Shown in pieces: positions 18,694 to 28,670 of a DNA stretch of 64,000 bases. Position numbers and translations under genes: made by a program. Source of the DNA: Anabaena sp. 4-3 (GTDB lineage: Bacteria; Cyanobacteriota; Cyanobacteriia; Cyanobacteriales; Nostocaceae). Every line of letters begins with the position of its first letter. Within the stretch, counting starts at the first letter, position 1. Under the pieces are notes generated by a model that saw only the letters and a list, made by a program, of their open reading frames with translations, had not been told where the DNA came from and searched no databases. The DNA lies in NCBI RefSeq assembly GCF_001597745.1, contig NZ_LUHJ01000067.1, positions 62,001-126,000 on the forward strand, given 5' to 3'.

Positions 18694-19779
18694 TTAATGT
18701 GACACTTGCGTAAGTCCTAATTCTGATAAAACTTCTTTGGCAATGGTGCAGTCTTGTTGAATTTGGTTTTTGAGGGCTTCTAGGGATGAAAATTTTTGTT
18801 CTGGGCGCAAAAATTCTACTAACTCTACAGCTAGTTTCTTACTGTATAAATCACCCGACCAATTGAAAAGATGTACTTCTATAGAAAAATTAGTACCGTT
18901 GACTGTCGGACGATTACCAATATTCATCACTCCCAACAGTTCACTAGATGTATTATCTGCTGATATCTCGTTGAGCAGGTTGACACGGACTGCATACACT
19001 CCTTGACGGGGGATAAATTTGTCTTTGGGGAGTTCTAAGTTAGCTGTGGGAAAGCCTATGGTTCTACCTAGTTGTTCACCTTTGACTACCGTACCAATCA
19101 GGGTGTAAGGTCGTCCTAAGCATCGGTTAGCGTTTTTGATATCTCCGATTTCTAAGTGTTGGCGGATCAGTGAAGTGCTAATAGGAGCAGTAGAGTGAGT
19201 TTGATCTGATAAAGGTGCTGTCGTAGTTTGTAAAGTTACTATAGTCACAGGTATATGATACTTGGCGGCGATCGCCTGCAAATCTTTGGCAGTTCCTCGG
19301 CGTTCTTTGCCAAAACAAAAGTCTTGTCCGACGCTGATTTTCTGACAGCGTAGTTGCTGTACTAAAATTTTTTGGACAAATTCTTCAGGAGTCAACGCGG
19401 CTAATTCTCTGTCGAAGGGTAGCAAAACTAATTGTTCTACCCCAAGCGATCGCAATTGTTGTACTTTTTCATCTAATGGTGTTAACCATGTCCGGGGTTG
19501 CCCGGTAAAAAACTCCTGCGGGTGGGGATTAAAGGTGACAACTGTCGAGTATATCCGTTCTTGTGGGGTTGGTGGCGTGGTGAGTTCATGGGGTGAGTGT
19601 GCTGATAAATTTTCCCCATCTCTTAATCCTGACTGCAAAACTGGTTGAATGACTCTGTGATGGCCAAGATGGACACCATCAAATTTGCCAAGAGCAACAG
19701 CAGTTGGTGTTAGCAGCCCTTCAGTTGCATTTGCAGAAGCCACCCACACAGAACACCCTTTTTGAGACAAATTTAGCAC
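18694..19779 (-). CDS. ribF: Bifunctional riboflavin kinase / FAD synthetase
   Basis: Makes FMN and then FAD from riboflavin and ATP in the cytosol. It is 361 residues long, slightly above the usual 310-340. The N-terminal nucleotidyltransferase domain has ALGKFDGVHLGHHRV (HxGH) and the TSLIR motif (STSLIRQHLEIGDI). The C-terminal flavokinase domain has GRTIGFPTANLELPK, GVYAV and VNGTNFSIEVHLFNW. The extra length comes from an N-terminal extension and an insertion at about residues 48-72, which is Ser/Pro/Thr-rich and locally repeat-like. Confidence 0.96.
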   Translation of the reverse strand: MLNLSQKGCSVWVASANATEGLLTPTAVALGKFDGVHLGHHRVIQPVLQSGLRDGENLSAHSPHELTTPPTPQERIYSTVVTFNPHPQEFFTGQPRTWLTPLDEKVQQLRSLGVEQLVLLPFDRELAALTPEEFVQKILVQQLRCQKISVGQDFCFGKERRGTAKDLQAIAAKYHIPVTIVTLQTTTAPLSDQTHSTAPISTSLIRQHLEIGDIKNANRCLGRPYTLIGTVVKGEQLGRTIGFPTANLELPKDKFIPRQGVYAVRVNLLNEISADNTSSELLGVMNIGNRPTVNGTNFSIEVHLFNWSGDLYSKKLAVELVEFLRPEQKFSSLEALKNQIQQDCTIAKEVLSELGLTQVSH

Positions 19780-20014
19780 TGAGATTCTGGGATTTGAGGT
19801 TTATTGACAACAGGCAGGAAGCAGAGGGCAGTTATGCTGAAGGCTGCATCTGCTGACAATTTTCGAGAGCAAGAGTTTAAGACACCAAGTCATCAAGAGG
19901 CTCCAATTCAGATGCGTTTTCAAAAGTTTGAAAACGTTCCTTCTGCCTCCTGCCTCCTACCTCCTGCCTTCTTCAAATTTAATCTAAAATCTCCCATGAC
20001 TTTGACTGTCACGG

Positions 20015-20914
20015 TTAATCGGAAATATGACTGACAGGCAAAGATTCTGATAAGGGGCGTGATACAGGAATATGAAGTACCATTCCTTCCCGTGCCATGA
20101 CAGCACCAGGAAATTGAGCAATGGCTTCTGCTCCCACATTATCTAAAAAATCATCATCATGGGCTGGATCATGATGAAATATTACCAGTGTCTTGACATT
20201 AGCTGCTTTCGCTATTTTCACGGCTTCTTGCCAAGTAGAATGTCCCCAGCCGATTTTCGGTGATCTAGGGGAATAGTATTCGTCATCAGTATAGGTAGAA
20301 TCGTAAATTAAAATATCCGCATTCCGTGCCAGCCACAGCACATTTTCATCTAATCTATCGGGAAAATGTTCTGTGTCGGTAATGTAAACCGCCGCCCCAT
20401 TACACCAATTCACTCGATATCCTACCGCCTCCCCAGGATGGTTGAGTGATGCCGTTTCTACGGTAATGCCACCATCAATATATATTGGTTGCCCTGGGTG
20501 AACGTTGTGGAAATGCAAGTTAGCTTGCATGATCTGCAAGGGTACGGGAAAATTTGGATGCAGCATCTGATCATTCAGACGCTGTTCTACTGTAGAACCA
20601 TCAGGAGCGATCGCACCATAAATATGAAAGTTATTCCCTTTGACAAATCCGGGGACAAAAAAGGGAAATCCCTGTATATGATCCCAATGGGAATGAGTGA
20701 AAAATAGATAAGCTTCTATCGGCATTTGGCGCAATAACGATTGCCCCAAAACGTGCAGCCCTGTACCACCATCAAAAATTAAGCGTTTACCACCCACTTG
20801 CATGGAGATGCAAGGAGTGTTACCACCATAACGGACTGTGTGTGTCCCTGGACTGGGAATGCTGCCGCGAACACCCCAAAATTGTACGCTAAATTGGTTC
20901 TCTATCCTAGACAT
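20015..20914 (-). CDS. MBL-fold metallo-hydrolase
   Basis: A metallo-beta-lactamase-fold hydrolase of about 299 residues. It has the metal-binding motif THSHWDHIQGFPFF, further ligands in ITDTEHFPD and LIYDSTYTDDEYY, and a terminal FHHDPAHDDDFL. The start VQFWGVRGSIPSPG is typical of a widespread bacterial subfamily often linked to cyclic-nucleotide or phosphodiester hydrolysis; the substrate cannot be fixed from sequence. The frame extends to a TTG at 20953, but ATG 20914 (MSRIENQF) or ATG 20920 is more likely. Confidence 0.85.
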   Translation of the reverse strand: MSRIENQFSVQFWGVRGSIPSPGTHTVRYGGNTPCISMQVGGKRLIFDGGTGLHVLGQSLLRQMPIEAYLFFTHSHWDHIQGFPFFVPGFVKGNNFHIYGAIAPDGSTVEQRLNDQMLHPNFPVPLQIMQANLHFHNVHPGQPIYIDGGITVETASLNHPGEAVGYRVNWCNGAAVYITDTEHFPDRLDENVLWLARNADILIYDSTYTDDEYYSPRSPKIGWGHSTWQEAVKIAKAANVKTLVIFHHDPAHDDDFLDNVGAEAIAQFPGAVMAREGMVLHIPVSRPLSESLPVSHISD

Positions 20915-21239
20915 GGGCATTATTTGCTGGACTGAGCGGGCAATCAATAACAAAAGTTTGTGTTGTCTTGTTAAATTTATGCTGTTTTACTGTATGTGAT
21001 AGAGAAAAAGGTGAATGGTAAAACAGCACACCTTGTTGAAGGTAGCTTATGTCAACTAACTAAGTGAATGCTAGGCATTTACTTTATTATTCCCAAAATA
21101 TTTGTATAAGTAATATCAACAACGCTCCTAATTTATAGCCTATATTTGGCTGTGTTGCATTTTACTGACTCAAACGGATTGGGTATTGGCAACAGCAACG
21201 AATAAACATACCAGGAAATCCGATTTACCCTCAAATTCT

Positions 21240-22037
21240 TTAAGAAAAATTCCACTCCCAGTCAAATAATTTATCTAATCCGGTGGCATAAGTCAGGTTG
21301 TATTGCAATGGCGTAATGCTAATATAGTTATCCCGAATCACATTTACATCAATGGGTATGTTTTGCGGTAAATGTAACCCGGCTGGCGGTTCGACATCTT
21401 CTAACACTTCCCCAGTTAACCAGTAGTAGGTTTTACCACGCGGATCAATGCGTTTGTCAAAAACGTCTACATAACGCCGTACTCCTTGACGGGTAAGTTT
21501 GACACCGGCAATTTCTTCGGCTTTCACCGCCGGAATGTTAATGTTGAGCAACATCAAATCGGGAATCGGTTTGTGAGATATTTGCTCGACTAGGGTTGTG
21601 GCAAACTCCGCCGCCGGTTGAAAATTTTTTTCAGTGTGGCTGGTTAGGCTCAGTGCGATGCTGGGGATGCCTTCAATCATGCCTTCCATAGCCGCAGACA
21701 CCGTACCAGAATAGAGGATTTCTGTCCCCAAGTTGGCACCTTGATTAATGCCAGAGAGAACCAAATCCGGGGGCGATTCTAATAAAGCCCACAGTGCCAG
21801 TTTTACACAGTCGGAGGGAGTCCCATCACAAGCCCAAGCTTTGACGGCAGGATGAAAAATCGATTCGACAATTTCGGCGCGAATCGGTTGGTGTAAAGTC
21901 AGTCCGTGGCCAGTTGCCGATCGCTCTCGGTCAGGGCAAACTACGGTAACATCATGGCCTGCTGCTGCTAAACAGTTGGCGAGGGTACGGATACCTAACG
22001 CGGAAATGCCGTCATCGTTGCTAATTAGTAGTTTCAT
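21240..22037 (-). CDS. surE: 5'/3'-nucleotidase SurE
   Basis: A metal-dependent nucleoside monophosphate phosphatase of the survival protein E family. The N-terminal [14 protein letters not shown] holds the metal-binding Asp pair. The conserved [50 protein letters not shown] and NINIP follow in the expected order. It is about 265 residues, normal length. ATG 22037 ([10 protein letters not shown]) is preferred over the TTG two codons upstream. It stands divergently from pheS. Confidence 0.96.
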   Translation of the reverse strand: MKLLISNDDGISALGIRTLANCLAAAGHDVTVVCPDRERSATGHGLTLHQPIRAEIVESIFHPAVKAWACDGTPSDCVKLALWALLESPPDLVLSGINQGANLGTEILYSGTVSAAMEGMIEGIPSIALSLTSHTEKNFQPAAEFATTLVEQISHKPIPDLMLLNINIPAVKAEEIAGVKLTRQGVRRYVDVFDKRIDPRGKTYYWLTGEVLEDVEPPAGLHLPQNIPIDVNVIRDNYISITPLQYNLTYATGLDKLFDWEWNFS

Positions 22038-22186
22038 AGTCAATTAACACAGGGAATGGGGAGTAGGGAGTGGGCAGAACAATCACCTATCTATCTAATC
22101 ACGTTAAACTGGTAAAAAGACGTATGGTTTTAACTCCTGTCGTTGATGAATTAATGGCATACTACTAAAGTTATTTGTCGAATAGT

Positions 22187-22229
22187 CCAAAAATATGGAC
22201 TATTGACTATGGACTATTGACTATTAACT
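22187..22229. repeat. Short tandem repeat (ACTATTG/GACTAT type) before pheS
   Basis: About 40 bases built of GGACTATTGACTAT-like units directly upstream of the pheS start. An in-frame ATG at 22175 lies ahead of the repeat and would add 19 repeat-encoded residues, so it was not used. Similar units occur at 48965-49018. Confidence 0.8.
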
Positions 22230-22231
22230 CA

Positions 22232-23224
22232 ATGACTAGCAACTTAGAAGCTCAACTTTTAGCATTGCGCCAAGAGGGAGAACAAGCGATCGCCGCCGCC
22301 GATAGCCTAGAACGTCTGGAGGAACTCAGAGTTAACTATCTGGGGAAAAAAGGCCAGCTAGGTGCGCTGTTGCGAAGTATGGGGCAGATGAGTGCGGAAG
22401 AAAGACCTAAAATTGGTGCGATCGCTAATACCGTCAAGGAAGCCCTACAAGCCAGTTTAGACCAGCAAAAGGCTGCTTTAGAAGCGGCTCAAATTCAAGC
22501 ACAACTAGAAGCAGAAACTCTAGATGTGACGATGCCCGGCATCTACCGTCCCCAAGGTCGCATTCATCCTTTAAATGGTATAATTGACAAAGCATTAGAT
22601 ATCTTTGTCGGCATGGGTTACACCGTGGCGCAAGGGCCAGAAATGGAGACAGATTACTACAATTTCGAGGCTCTGAACACTCCACCCGATCACCCAGCCC
22701 GTGATATGCAGGATACTTTCTACCTGCCTGACGGTAATCTTTTACGTACTCATACTTCATCAGTCCAAATTCGTTACATGGAAAAGGAAGAACCACCCAT
22801 CCGGGTTGTTGCTCCAGGGCGAGTTTATCGGCGTGATAATGTTGATGCCACTCACTCGGCAGTTTTCCATCAAATCGAGTTGTTAGCCATTGATGAGGGA
22901 TTGACTTTTACAGACCTCAAAGGCACTATCAAAGTATTTTTACAAGCAATGTTTGGTGATTTGCCCATTCGCTTCCGTGCCAGTTATTTCCCATTCACTG
23001 AACCTTCTGCTGAGGTAGATTTACAGTGGAATGGGCGTTGGTTAGAAGTCATGGGTTGCGGTATGGTTGATCCGAATGTGATGAAATCTGTGGGTTATGA
23101 TCCAGAAATTTACACCGGGTTTGCTGCTGGTTTTGGTGTAGAACGTTTTGCAATGGTATTACATCAAATTGATGATATTCGCCGCTTGTATGCCAGCGAT
23201 TTCAGGTTTTTAAGCCAGTTTTAG
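22232..23224 (+). CDS. pheS: Phenylalanine-tRNA ligase alpha subunit
   Basis: The catalytic subunit of the alpha2-beta2 phenylalanyl-tRNA synthetase. It is 330 residues from ATG 22232, normal for bacterial PheS. An N-terminal coiled-coil tRNA-binding arm is followed by class II motifs: [14 protein letters not shown], the Phe-pocket region [49 protein letters not shown] (motif 2) and [14 protein letters not shown] (motif 3). PheT is not in the window, as is common in cyanobacteria where the two genes are unlinked. A 28-bp palindrome follows the stop. Confidence 0.97.
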   Translation: MTSNLEAQLLALRQEGEQAIAAADSLERLEELRVNYLGKKGQLGALLRSMGQMSAEERPKIGAIANTVKEALQASLDQQKAALEAAQIQAQLEAETLDVTMPGIYRPQGRIHPLNGIIDKALDIFVGMGYTVAQGPEMETDYYNFEALNTPPDHPARDMQDTFYLPDGNLLRTHTSSVQIRYMEKEEPPIRVVAPGRVYRRDNVDATHSAVFHQIELLAIDEGLTFTDLKGTIKVFLQAMFGDLPIRFRASYFPFTEPSAEVDLQWNGRWLEVMGCGMVDPNVMKSVGYDPEIYTGFAAGFGVERFAMVLHQIDDIRRLYASDFRFLSQF

Positions 23225-23243
23225 GTATACGGCAACCAAACAC

Positions 23244-23271
23244 GTAGAGACGTTGCATGCAACGTCTCTAC
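23244..23271. repeat. 28-bp perfect palindrome, copy 1
   Basis: A perfect palindrome whose left half is GTAGAGACGTTGCA. The identical sequence occurs at 46187-46214, and a variant (GTAGAGACGCGATT left half) at 58757-58784. It lies 19 bases after the pheS stop and could form a strong hairpin. It belongs to a dispersed palindromic repeat family. Confidence 0.9.
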
Positions 23272-23325
23272 ACTATTGTCTAATTAGCCGAAAACTGCTG
23301 TAATATTTATTGTTAAATCAATACA

Positions 23326-23799
23326 ATGTATCGATTTGTAATATTTGGTAATTCCGGTTCTGGAAAAAGCACCTTAGCACATCAATTAGCAGAAAAATTC
23401 AGTATTCCAGTTCTTGATCTAGATACTATTGCATGGGAAGCAAATCAAATTGCTGTCCGCCGTTCTCATGCAGATGCAGCAAAAGATTTACTAAATTTTA
23501 TCAACAATAATCATTCTTGGGTCATTGAAGGTTGTTATAGTAGCCTCATCGAAATTGCTCTAAAATTCGCCAGTGAAATTTATTTCCTCAATCCTGGTAT
23601 TGATAAATGTTTAGAAAACAACCGTAACCGCCCTTGGGAACCTCATAAATTTACATCACCGGAAGAACAGGCGGCAACTTTTGAGTTTCTCCAAAATTGG
23701 ATTCAAGAATATGAAACTCGTGATGATGAATTTGGTTATTCATCTCATCGCGCATTATTTGAGCAATTTAATGGCAAAAAGCAAGAAATTACTGGATAA
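23326..23799 (+). CDS. Small P-loop nucleotide kinase-like protein
   Basis: A 157-residue P-loop protein resembling adenylate/shikimate kinase-like proteins. Walker A is FGNSGSGKSTLAHQLAEKF at residues 7-25. LDLDTIAWEAN follows as in bacterial topology-modulation/adenylate kinase-like ATPases, then WVIEGCYSSL (substrate side) and FLNPGIDKCLENNRNRPW. It probably phosphorylates a small molecule or nucleotide, but the substrate is not known. It converges tail-to-tail on the recQ-type gene with a single base between the two stop codons. Confidence 0.8.
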   Translation: MYRFVIFGNSGSGKSTLAHQLAEKFSIPVLDLDTIAWEANQIAVRRSHADAAKDLLNFINNNHSWVIEGCYSSLIEIALKFASEIYFLNPGIDKCLENNRNRPWEPHKFTSPEEQAATFEFLQNWIQEYETRDDEFGYSSHRALFEQFNGKKQEITG

Positions 23800-23800
23800 G

Positions 23801-25246
23801 TCAATTTCGACAATTATCACAATGTCCACAACGCCAGTTAGTGGCTTCTTTATCAAAACCAAAAGCATTTAATAAAAACTGCCAACGACATTGTTTAGTA
23901 GTTAAATATTGCGTCATTTGTTGAGCAGCTTGTAATTGCGTTGGCGGTTGATGTTTGGCTTTGTGTTCTATTTTGTAATGGAAAGGGTCAAGCCAGGTTA
24001 ATTGTCCGGTACTATGAAGTAAAGCTAAAGCTACTGCACTATCAGGAAATTGTTTGGTGATGGCGTTAACTTCTCCCTGGTGTGGTAGTTTTTTGATTAA
24101 CTGCTGGGCTTTTTGTTGCTGCGATCGCATTTGGTCTTGAAAAAATTGCTGTCTTTGTTTATCATCTGGATCTAACCACCCGGTAGGCTCACTCACCAAT
24201 GTTAAAGCCTCGGCTGGTTTACCATCCCTACCAGCGCGCCCAATTTCCTGCACATATTCAGATAACAGGTGCGGTGCGTGATAATGTATAACCCATCTCA
24301 CATCAGGCTTATTTATCCCCATCCCAAAGGCACAGGTACACACCACAAAGGGAATTTTACCACCCAACCAACTGGCTTCCACAGCCCGGCGTTCTGTTGC
24401 ACCTAAACCGGCGTGATAGCTGGCGGTTTTGTAACCCATCTGTGTTAACCAAGCGGCTAAACTTTCACTATCTCGCCTGGTACGAACATAAATCAATCCG
24501 GCTTGTTGTGGTCGATTTTGAATAAATTTGATTAATTGCTGTTTCCTACCCCTTGGTGTCCATATAATGCGGACGGTAGGATGCAAATTAGGACGGTAAG
24601 GATTCAGGCGAAAAATCTCTGTTTGTTGTAATTGTAAAACAGTTTGAATAGTTTTCTGCGCTAGGGGGTCAGCCGTAGCAGTAAAGGCTGCAATACTAAT
24701 TTTAGTCCCCGGTGGTTTATGTTTGAGTAATGCCGGTCTAACTGCGCCTAGTCTGCGGTAAGTTGGACGAAATGTTTCTCCCCACTGTACTAGACAATGG
24801 GCTTCATCCAAAATCAAGCCATTAATTTGCAATTGCGGCTGAGTTAATCTTTCCCAAACTGGTGGACTTAATAAAGTTTCTGGTGATAAATAGAGTAATC
24901 TTAGCTGTTGTTTTTCTAAAGCTTGCAAAGTTGCACGGCGTTGAAATGATGGTAATTCACTATGCAAGAGTGCGGCTTTTTGCTGACGTTGCAGTAGTTC
25001 CTGCACTTGATTTTCCATCAATGCTACTAATGGGGATATTACCAAAGTCAACCCGGTTTGTAGGAGTGCTGGAAGTTGAAAACAAATTGATTTACCGCCC
25101 CCTGTGGGCATAATTATCAGTGCATCTTGTTGTGATAATAAACTGTTGACGATTTCCCCTTGTGGCGGACGGAAATCTTCATAACCCCAGATTTTTTGAA
25201 AAGCCGCGCGGACTTCTTGCCAAGATTTTTGATGATGATAATTCAT
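23801..25246 (-). CDS. recQ: RecQ-family ATP-dependent DNA helicase (short form)
   Basis: A 3'-5' DNA helicase of 481 residues. Motif 0 is WGYEDFRPPQGEIV, Walker A MPTGGGKSICFQLPAL, the DExH box LILDEAHCLVQWG, then AFTATADP, YVRTRRDSESLA, ATERRAVEASWLGG and QEIGRAGRDGKPAEAL. The C-terminal zinc-binding region ends in RCGHCDNCRN. It lacks the HRDC domain and has a shortened RQC region, the usual cyanobacterial short RecQ. It probably acts in repair and fork maintenance. It converges on the small kinase with a one-base gap. Confidence 0.93.
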   Translation of the reverse strand: MNYHHQKSWQEVRAAFQKIWGYEDFRPPQGEIVNSLLSQQDALIIMPTGGGKSICFQLPALLQTGLTLVISPLVALMENQVQELLQRQQKAALLHSELPSFQRRATLQALEKQQLRLLYLSPETLLSPPVWERLTQPQLQINGLILDEAHCLVQWGETFRPTYRRLGAVRPALLKHKPPGTKISIAAFTATADPLAQKTIQTVLQLQQTEIFRLNPYRPNLHPTVRIIWTPRGRKQQLIKFIQNRPQQAGLIYVRTRRDSESLAAWLTQMGYKTASYHAGLGATERRAVEASWLGGKIPFVVCTCAFGMGINKPDVRWVIHYHAPHLLSEYVQEIGRAGRDGKPAEALTLVSEPTGWLDPDDKQRQQFFQDQMRSQQQKAQQLIKKLPHQGEVNAITKQFPDSAVALALLHSTGQLTWLDPFHYKIEHKAKHQPPTQLQAAQQMTQYLTTKQCRWQFLLNAFGFDKEATNWRCGHCDNCRN

Positions 25247-25288
25247 GAATGGTAGTAGATGCCTTGATTTTGACCGTGTGCATAAACA

Positions 25289-25513
25289 TCAATCCTGTTC
25301 TCTATTGCTACCTTTTGCTGCTTCTAGCCGTTGGCGAATTGCTGCTTGAATTTTTTCATCAAAATTAGGATCATCTGGACTAGCAATGATTTTGTGGGGT
25401 TGCTGATTAAGTCTATCTAGATATGCCTGAAAAGCAGCTTTATCTTGACGGTTTCTGAGAAAGTATTGCTTCAATTCTGCATCTGACATTGCACTGTAAT
25501 TAACTTGACTCAT
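25289..25513 (-). CDS. DUF6887-type small protein
   Basis: A 74-residue acidic/polar protein. The pattern NYSAMSDAELKQYFL, then DKAAFQAYLDR and DPNFDEKIQAAIRQ, matches a small family frequent in filamentous cyanobacteria (from memory DUF6887). It follows the DUF6888-type gene and overlaps it by one base (TGATG), so the two are translationally coupled. The ATG at 25513 was chosen over the TTG one codon upstream for this reason. Function is unknown. The pair organisation resembles toxin-antitoxin modules, but nothing in the sequence proves that. Confidence 0.75.
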   Translation of the reverse strand: MSQVNYSAMSDAELKQYFLRNRQDKAAFQAYLDRLNQQPHKIIASPDDPNFDEKIQAAIRQRLEAAKGSNREQD

Positions 25514-25689
25514 CAAAATACCTCTCCATTAGGTAATATTTGAAACTCAAGCTCTTCGTTTTGTCCAGCTAGGATATAAATGTTCAGAGTTCGGTTATCT
25601 AAGCATATCAGATGTATTGGCTGGAGCATAATATACGTCAATTGATAGCAAACACGATATAAACTCTGTAATTGAGCCTCAGTAGCCAC
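25513..25689 (-). CDS. DUF6888-type small protein
   Basis: A protein of about 58 residues with the pattern QSLYRVCYQLT, QPIHLICLDNRTLNIYILAG and ELEFQILPNGEV. From memory this is the DUF6888 family, normally encoded just before a DUF6887 gene, as here. The start is either GTG 25689 or TTG 25698; no ATG is available. Its stop overlaps the next start by one base. Function is unknown. Confidence 0.7.
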   Translation of the reverse strand: MATEAQLQSLYRVCYQLTYIMLQPIHLICLDNRTLNIYILAGQNEELEFQILPNGEVF

Positions 25690-25777
25690 TTCGATCAACC
25701 TACCTGCTGTCTATTCTCATATCTTAGGGCAAGGCTGAAGTAGAAAAAATACTTACAACAACCTTGGCCTAAAACTT

Positions 25778-27382
25778 CTACACTGTCTCTACAGCAACTT
25801 CTTGAGGTTTCTCTTGTGTTTGCAAAGCTGCATATAAACGATTGAGGGCGTTAACGTAAGCTTGCGCGGAAGCTACAATGATATCTGTGTTGGCTGCACG
25901 ACCGGAAAATACTCTCGATTCATGTCTTAGGCGGATAGTCACTTCACCAATGGCATCTATTCCGGCGGTTACTGACTGCACAGAAAACTCAATCAACTGG
26001 TTAGGCACGTTTACGACACGGTTAATTGCTTTGTAAACTGCGTCTACTGGCCCTGTTCCGATGGCTGCGTCGGTGAGTTCTTCGCCTGTGGGGGTGCGGA
26101 GGGTAACTGTAGCTGTGGGGCGGGCATTGCTACCGCAGGAAATCTGTACCAATTCTACCCGGAATAAGTCGGGTGCTTGTTGGATTTCGTCGTTAACAAT
26201 TGCTTCTAAGTCCCAGTCAGAAATTTCTTTCTTTTTGTCGGCTACTTCTTTAAATCTGACAAAGGCTTTATTGAGTTCGGTTTCTGAGAGTTCAAAGCCT
26301 AATTCTTTTAGCCGGGTGCGGAAGGCATTACGCCCAGAATGTTTACCCAATACTATTTGATTGTCTGTTAAGCCAATCAATTGGGCATCCATAATTTCAT
26401 AGGTGAGTTTATTTTTCAAAACTCCATCTTGGTGAATTCCTGACTCGTGGGCAAAGGCGTTAGCACCGACAATTGCTTTGTTAGGCTGGACTAACATTCC
26501 CGTTAAGTTGGAAACGAGGCGGGATGTTTTGTAAATTTGTTTGGTGTCAATATTGGTGAGTGGTTCTTCGGAATTTTCGGGTCTACCCAAGAAGGGGTTA
26601 AAATATTGTCGCCGGACGTGTAACGCCATGACTAATTCTTCTAGGGCGGCGTTTCCTGCCCGTTCACCGATGCCGTTGATGGTGCATTCTAATTGTCTAG
26701 CACCATTTTTGACGGCTTCTAGGAAGTTAGCAACTGCCAAGCCTAAATCATTATGTCCGTGAACGGAAATAATGGCTTGATCGATGTTGGGGACATTTTC
26801 TTTAATCCCCTTAATTAATGCCCCGAATTCGTTGGGTGTGGTGTAACCAACTGTATCGGGAATGTTAACTGTTGTTGCGCCGGCGGCGATCGCCCGTTCT
26901 AAAACTTGGTATAAGAATTCTGGATCAGAACGTCCGGCATCTTCTGGGGAAAATTCGACATCGTTGGTGAAACTCTTGGCATAGGCTACCATTTCTTCGG
27001 CGATCGCCAACACTTCTGCTCTAGTTTTTTTAAGTTTATATTGCAGGTGAATGTCAGAAGTGGCAATAAAGGTATGAATTCTCCCTTTAGCGGCGGGTTT
27101 AATGGCGGTGGCGGCGGCTTTAATATCATCGTGTCTCGCCCTAGCCAAACTACAAATTACCGGGCCGTTTTCTGTGCCGACAGTTTGAGCAATTTTGCTG
27201 ACTGCTTCAAAGTCGCCGGGACTAGCAAAGGCAAACCCGGCTTCGATGATATCAACTCCCAACCGTGCCAATTGTTTGGCGATCGCTAACTTTTCGTCTA
27301 TATTTAACGTTGCGCCTGGACACTGTTCGCCATCGCGAAGCGTCGTATCAAATATGATGATTCTCTCTGGTTTATTTGTCAT
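25778..27382 (-). CDS. leuA: 2-isopropylmalate synthase
   Basis: First committed enzyme of leucine biosynthesis: condenses acetyl-CoA with 2-oxoisovalerate. It is 534 residues, full length for the long (type 1) form. The N-terminal TIM barrel has [14 protein letters not shown] (metal/substrate), the [16 protein letters not shown] metal-binding histidines, and the signature [27 protein letters not shown] follows. The C-terminal regulatory domain (about 400-520) would bind leucine for feedback inhibition. It is a single gene; no leader peptide or T-box was noticed. Confidence 0.96.
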   Translation of the reverse strand: MTNKPERIIIFDTTLRDGEQCPGATLNIDEKLAIAKQLARLGVDIIEAGFAFASPGDFEAVSKIAQTVGTENGPVICSLARARHDDIKAAATAIKPAAKGRIHTFIATSDIHLQYKLKKTRAEVLAIAEEMVAYAKSFTNDVEFSPEDAGRSDPEFLYQVLERAIAAGATTVNIPDTVGYTTPNEFGALIKGIKENVPNIDQAIISVHGHNDLGLAVANFLEAVKNGARQLECTINGIGERAGNAALEELVMALHVRRQYFNPFLGRPENSEEPLTNIDTKQIYKTSRLVSNLTGMLVQPNKAIVGANAFAHESGIHQDGVLKNKLTYEIMDAQLIGLTDNQIVLGKHSGRNAFRTRLKELGFELSETELNKAFVRFKEVADKKKEISDWDLEAIVNDEIQQAPDLFRVELVQISCGSNARPTATVTLRTPTGEELTDAAIGTGPVDAVYKAINRVVNVPNQLIEFSVQSVTAGIDAIGEVTIRLRHESRVFSGRAANTDIIVASAQAYVNALNRLYAALQTQEKPQEVAVETV

Positions 27383-27466
27383 TGCGACTCTTGGCTTTAG
27401 TTTTACTTTTAATATCGCTTACATTAGTGGTTTTAGGTTTAATTTTGTAAATATTTGCAAAGGACA

Positions 27467-27988
27467 TTAAGCTTCTGTTTTCTCTATTTGGTCTCTAATA
27501 TCATTTAAGTCTATATATCTATCTGTGGCATTGCGTAATTCTCTGGCAATCATTCCTTCCGTTGAAACTACGGTAATATGTGTATTTTTGGAACGTAATA
27601 GTTCAATTGCCCGTTCAAAATCTCCATCACCACTAAATAAAACTACTCGGTCATACTGATCAACCGTGTTAAACATATCTACAACGATTTCAATATCTAA
27701 ATTAGCTTTCTGTGAATAACGCCCTGACGAATCATCATAATATTCTTTGAGGATTTTCGTTCTGACTGTATATCCTAAGCTAATTAGCGCATCTCTAAAT
27801 CCTCGTTGATCCTGTGGGTCTTTTAAGCCTGTATACCAAAAGGCATTAATTAATGTTGTGTCGCATTGTTCATGTTTGAAGTATTCTAAAACTCTTCTGG
27901 GATCAAAAAACCACCCATTTTTTTGTTGAGCATAGAACATATTATTTCCGTCTACAAAAATAGACAGACGATTCATTGGAGAACCCAT
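27467..27988 (-). CDS. NYN-domain (LabA/DUF88-type) protein
   Basis: A PIN-like NYN-domain protein of about 173 residues. Acidic metal-binding positions are visible in SIFVDGNNMFYAQ, in NLDIEIVVDMFN and in VVLFSGDGDFERAIE. The last two match the usual NYN/LabA pattern. Family members are proposed RNases; in Synechococcus the homologue LabA affects circadian output. Whether this one does so is unknown. The frame opens at GTG 28000, but ATG 27988 with an AGGTG upstream (or ATG 27976) is more likely. Confidence 0.85.
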   Translation of the reverse strand: MGSPMNRLSIFVDGNNMFYAQQKNGWFFDPRRVLEYFKHEQCDTTLINAFWYTGLKDPQDQRGFRDALISLGYTVRTKILKEYYDDSSGRYSQKANLDIEIVVDMFNTVDQYDRVVLFSGDGDFERAIELLRSKNTHITVVSTEGMIARELRNATDRYIDLNDIRDQIEKTEA

Positions 27989-28670
27989 AGAAAAATACAC
28001 CTAAAAATAGTAAAGAAATTAGAGTGAACAATAGATTATAGCAATTATCAATTGACAAATTGGCTAATATCTCAAGCTTAGGTTGTCATGTATAGCTTTT
28101 ATCTTACCTCTTTCACAGGTAAAAATTAGCTGCCAGATATGAATTTATCTGTGGGGTGTTAAACATTTTCACCACCCACACTATCCAAGACACCCTGTAA
28201 TCAAAATCTACCAATAAAATTGACTCCTTAACAGGATGATTTACGCTTGAGGCATCAAGTTTACTTCTAAAGAGGTAAGGCATAGGTCTTAGGATAGGAT
28301 AGGGACTATATAAATTGTGCATTTAACAAGATTTGCATAACTGTCAATCTATCAACCACTCGTCAAGCACAAACAGGATCTGTGAGTTGCAGAGAGTGTA
28401 ATCTAGCCAGCATCAAACACAGAGTCGGTGAATTCCGCCTCTAGTTCATCAGGCATAATCACTACTGGCATCTCACAGAGAGAGGAAGTTAGACAGTGTT
28501 TGGGGTAAAAGCTGCCTCAGTCGAGATTTACTCAAGCGTTGATGAATAATAACTGTTTTATTCCGAATGTATAAGTTGCTCATTTAAGTCTGATTTCAAT
28601 ATGGTTGTAGTATAAATGGAAGTGAATAAATCAAACAATTGTACGTAAACTAATTAATTATTAACACGAT
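27989..28670. other. Intergenic region before the CHASE2 kinase gene
   Basis: A 680-base gap between divergent genes. It contains an 11-bp inverted pair 155 bases apart (28103-28279, listed separately) and otherwise AT-rich sequence. A minus-strand frame at 28113-28322 lies wholly inside the repeat-bounded part and has no gene-like features. No RNA gene was recognised. Confidence 0.4.
28103..28279. repeat. 177-bp segment bounded by 11-bp inverted repeats
   Basis: CTTACCTCTTT at 28103-28113 is the exact reverse complement of AAAGAGGTAAG at 28269-28279, and the next bases inward remain partly complementary (AGGTAAAAATTA against AAGTAAACTTGA read in reverse complement). A small internal hairpin CTTGAGGCATCAAG also occurs. 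It could be a miniature element or a structured RNA. Confidence 0.35.

Noticed and set aside
18512-18697. 61-codon plus-strand frame between moxR and ribF
   Set aside because: It reads through the AGGAGGC tandem repeat and the 65-bp MITE-like element.
28113-28322. 69-codon minus-strand open frame
   Set aside because: Lies mostly within the 11-bp inverted-repeat segment and its product shows no features.
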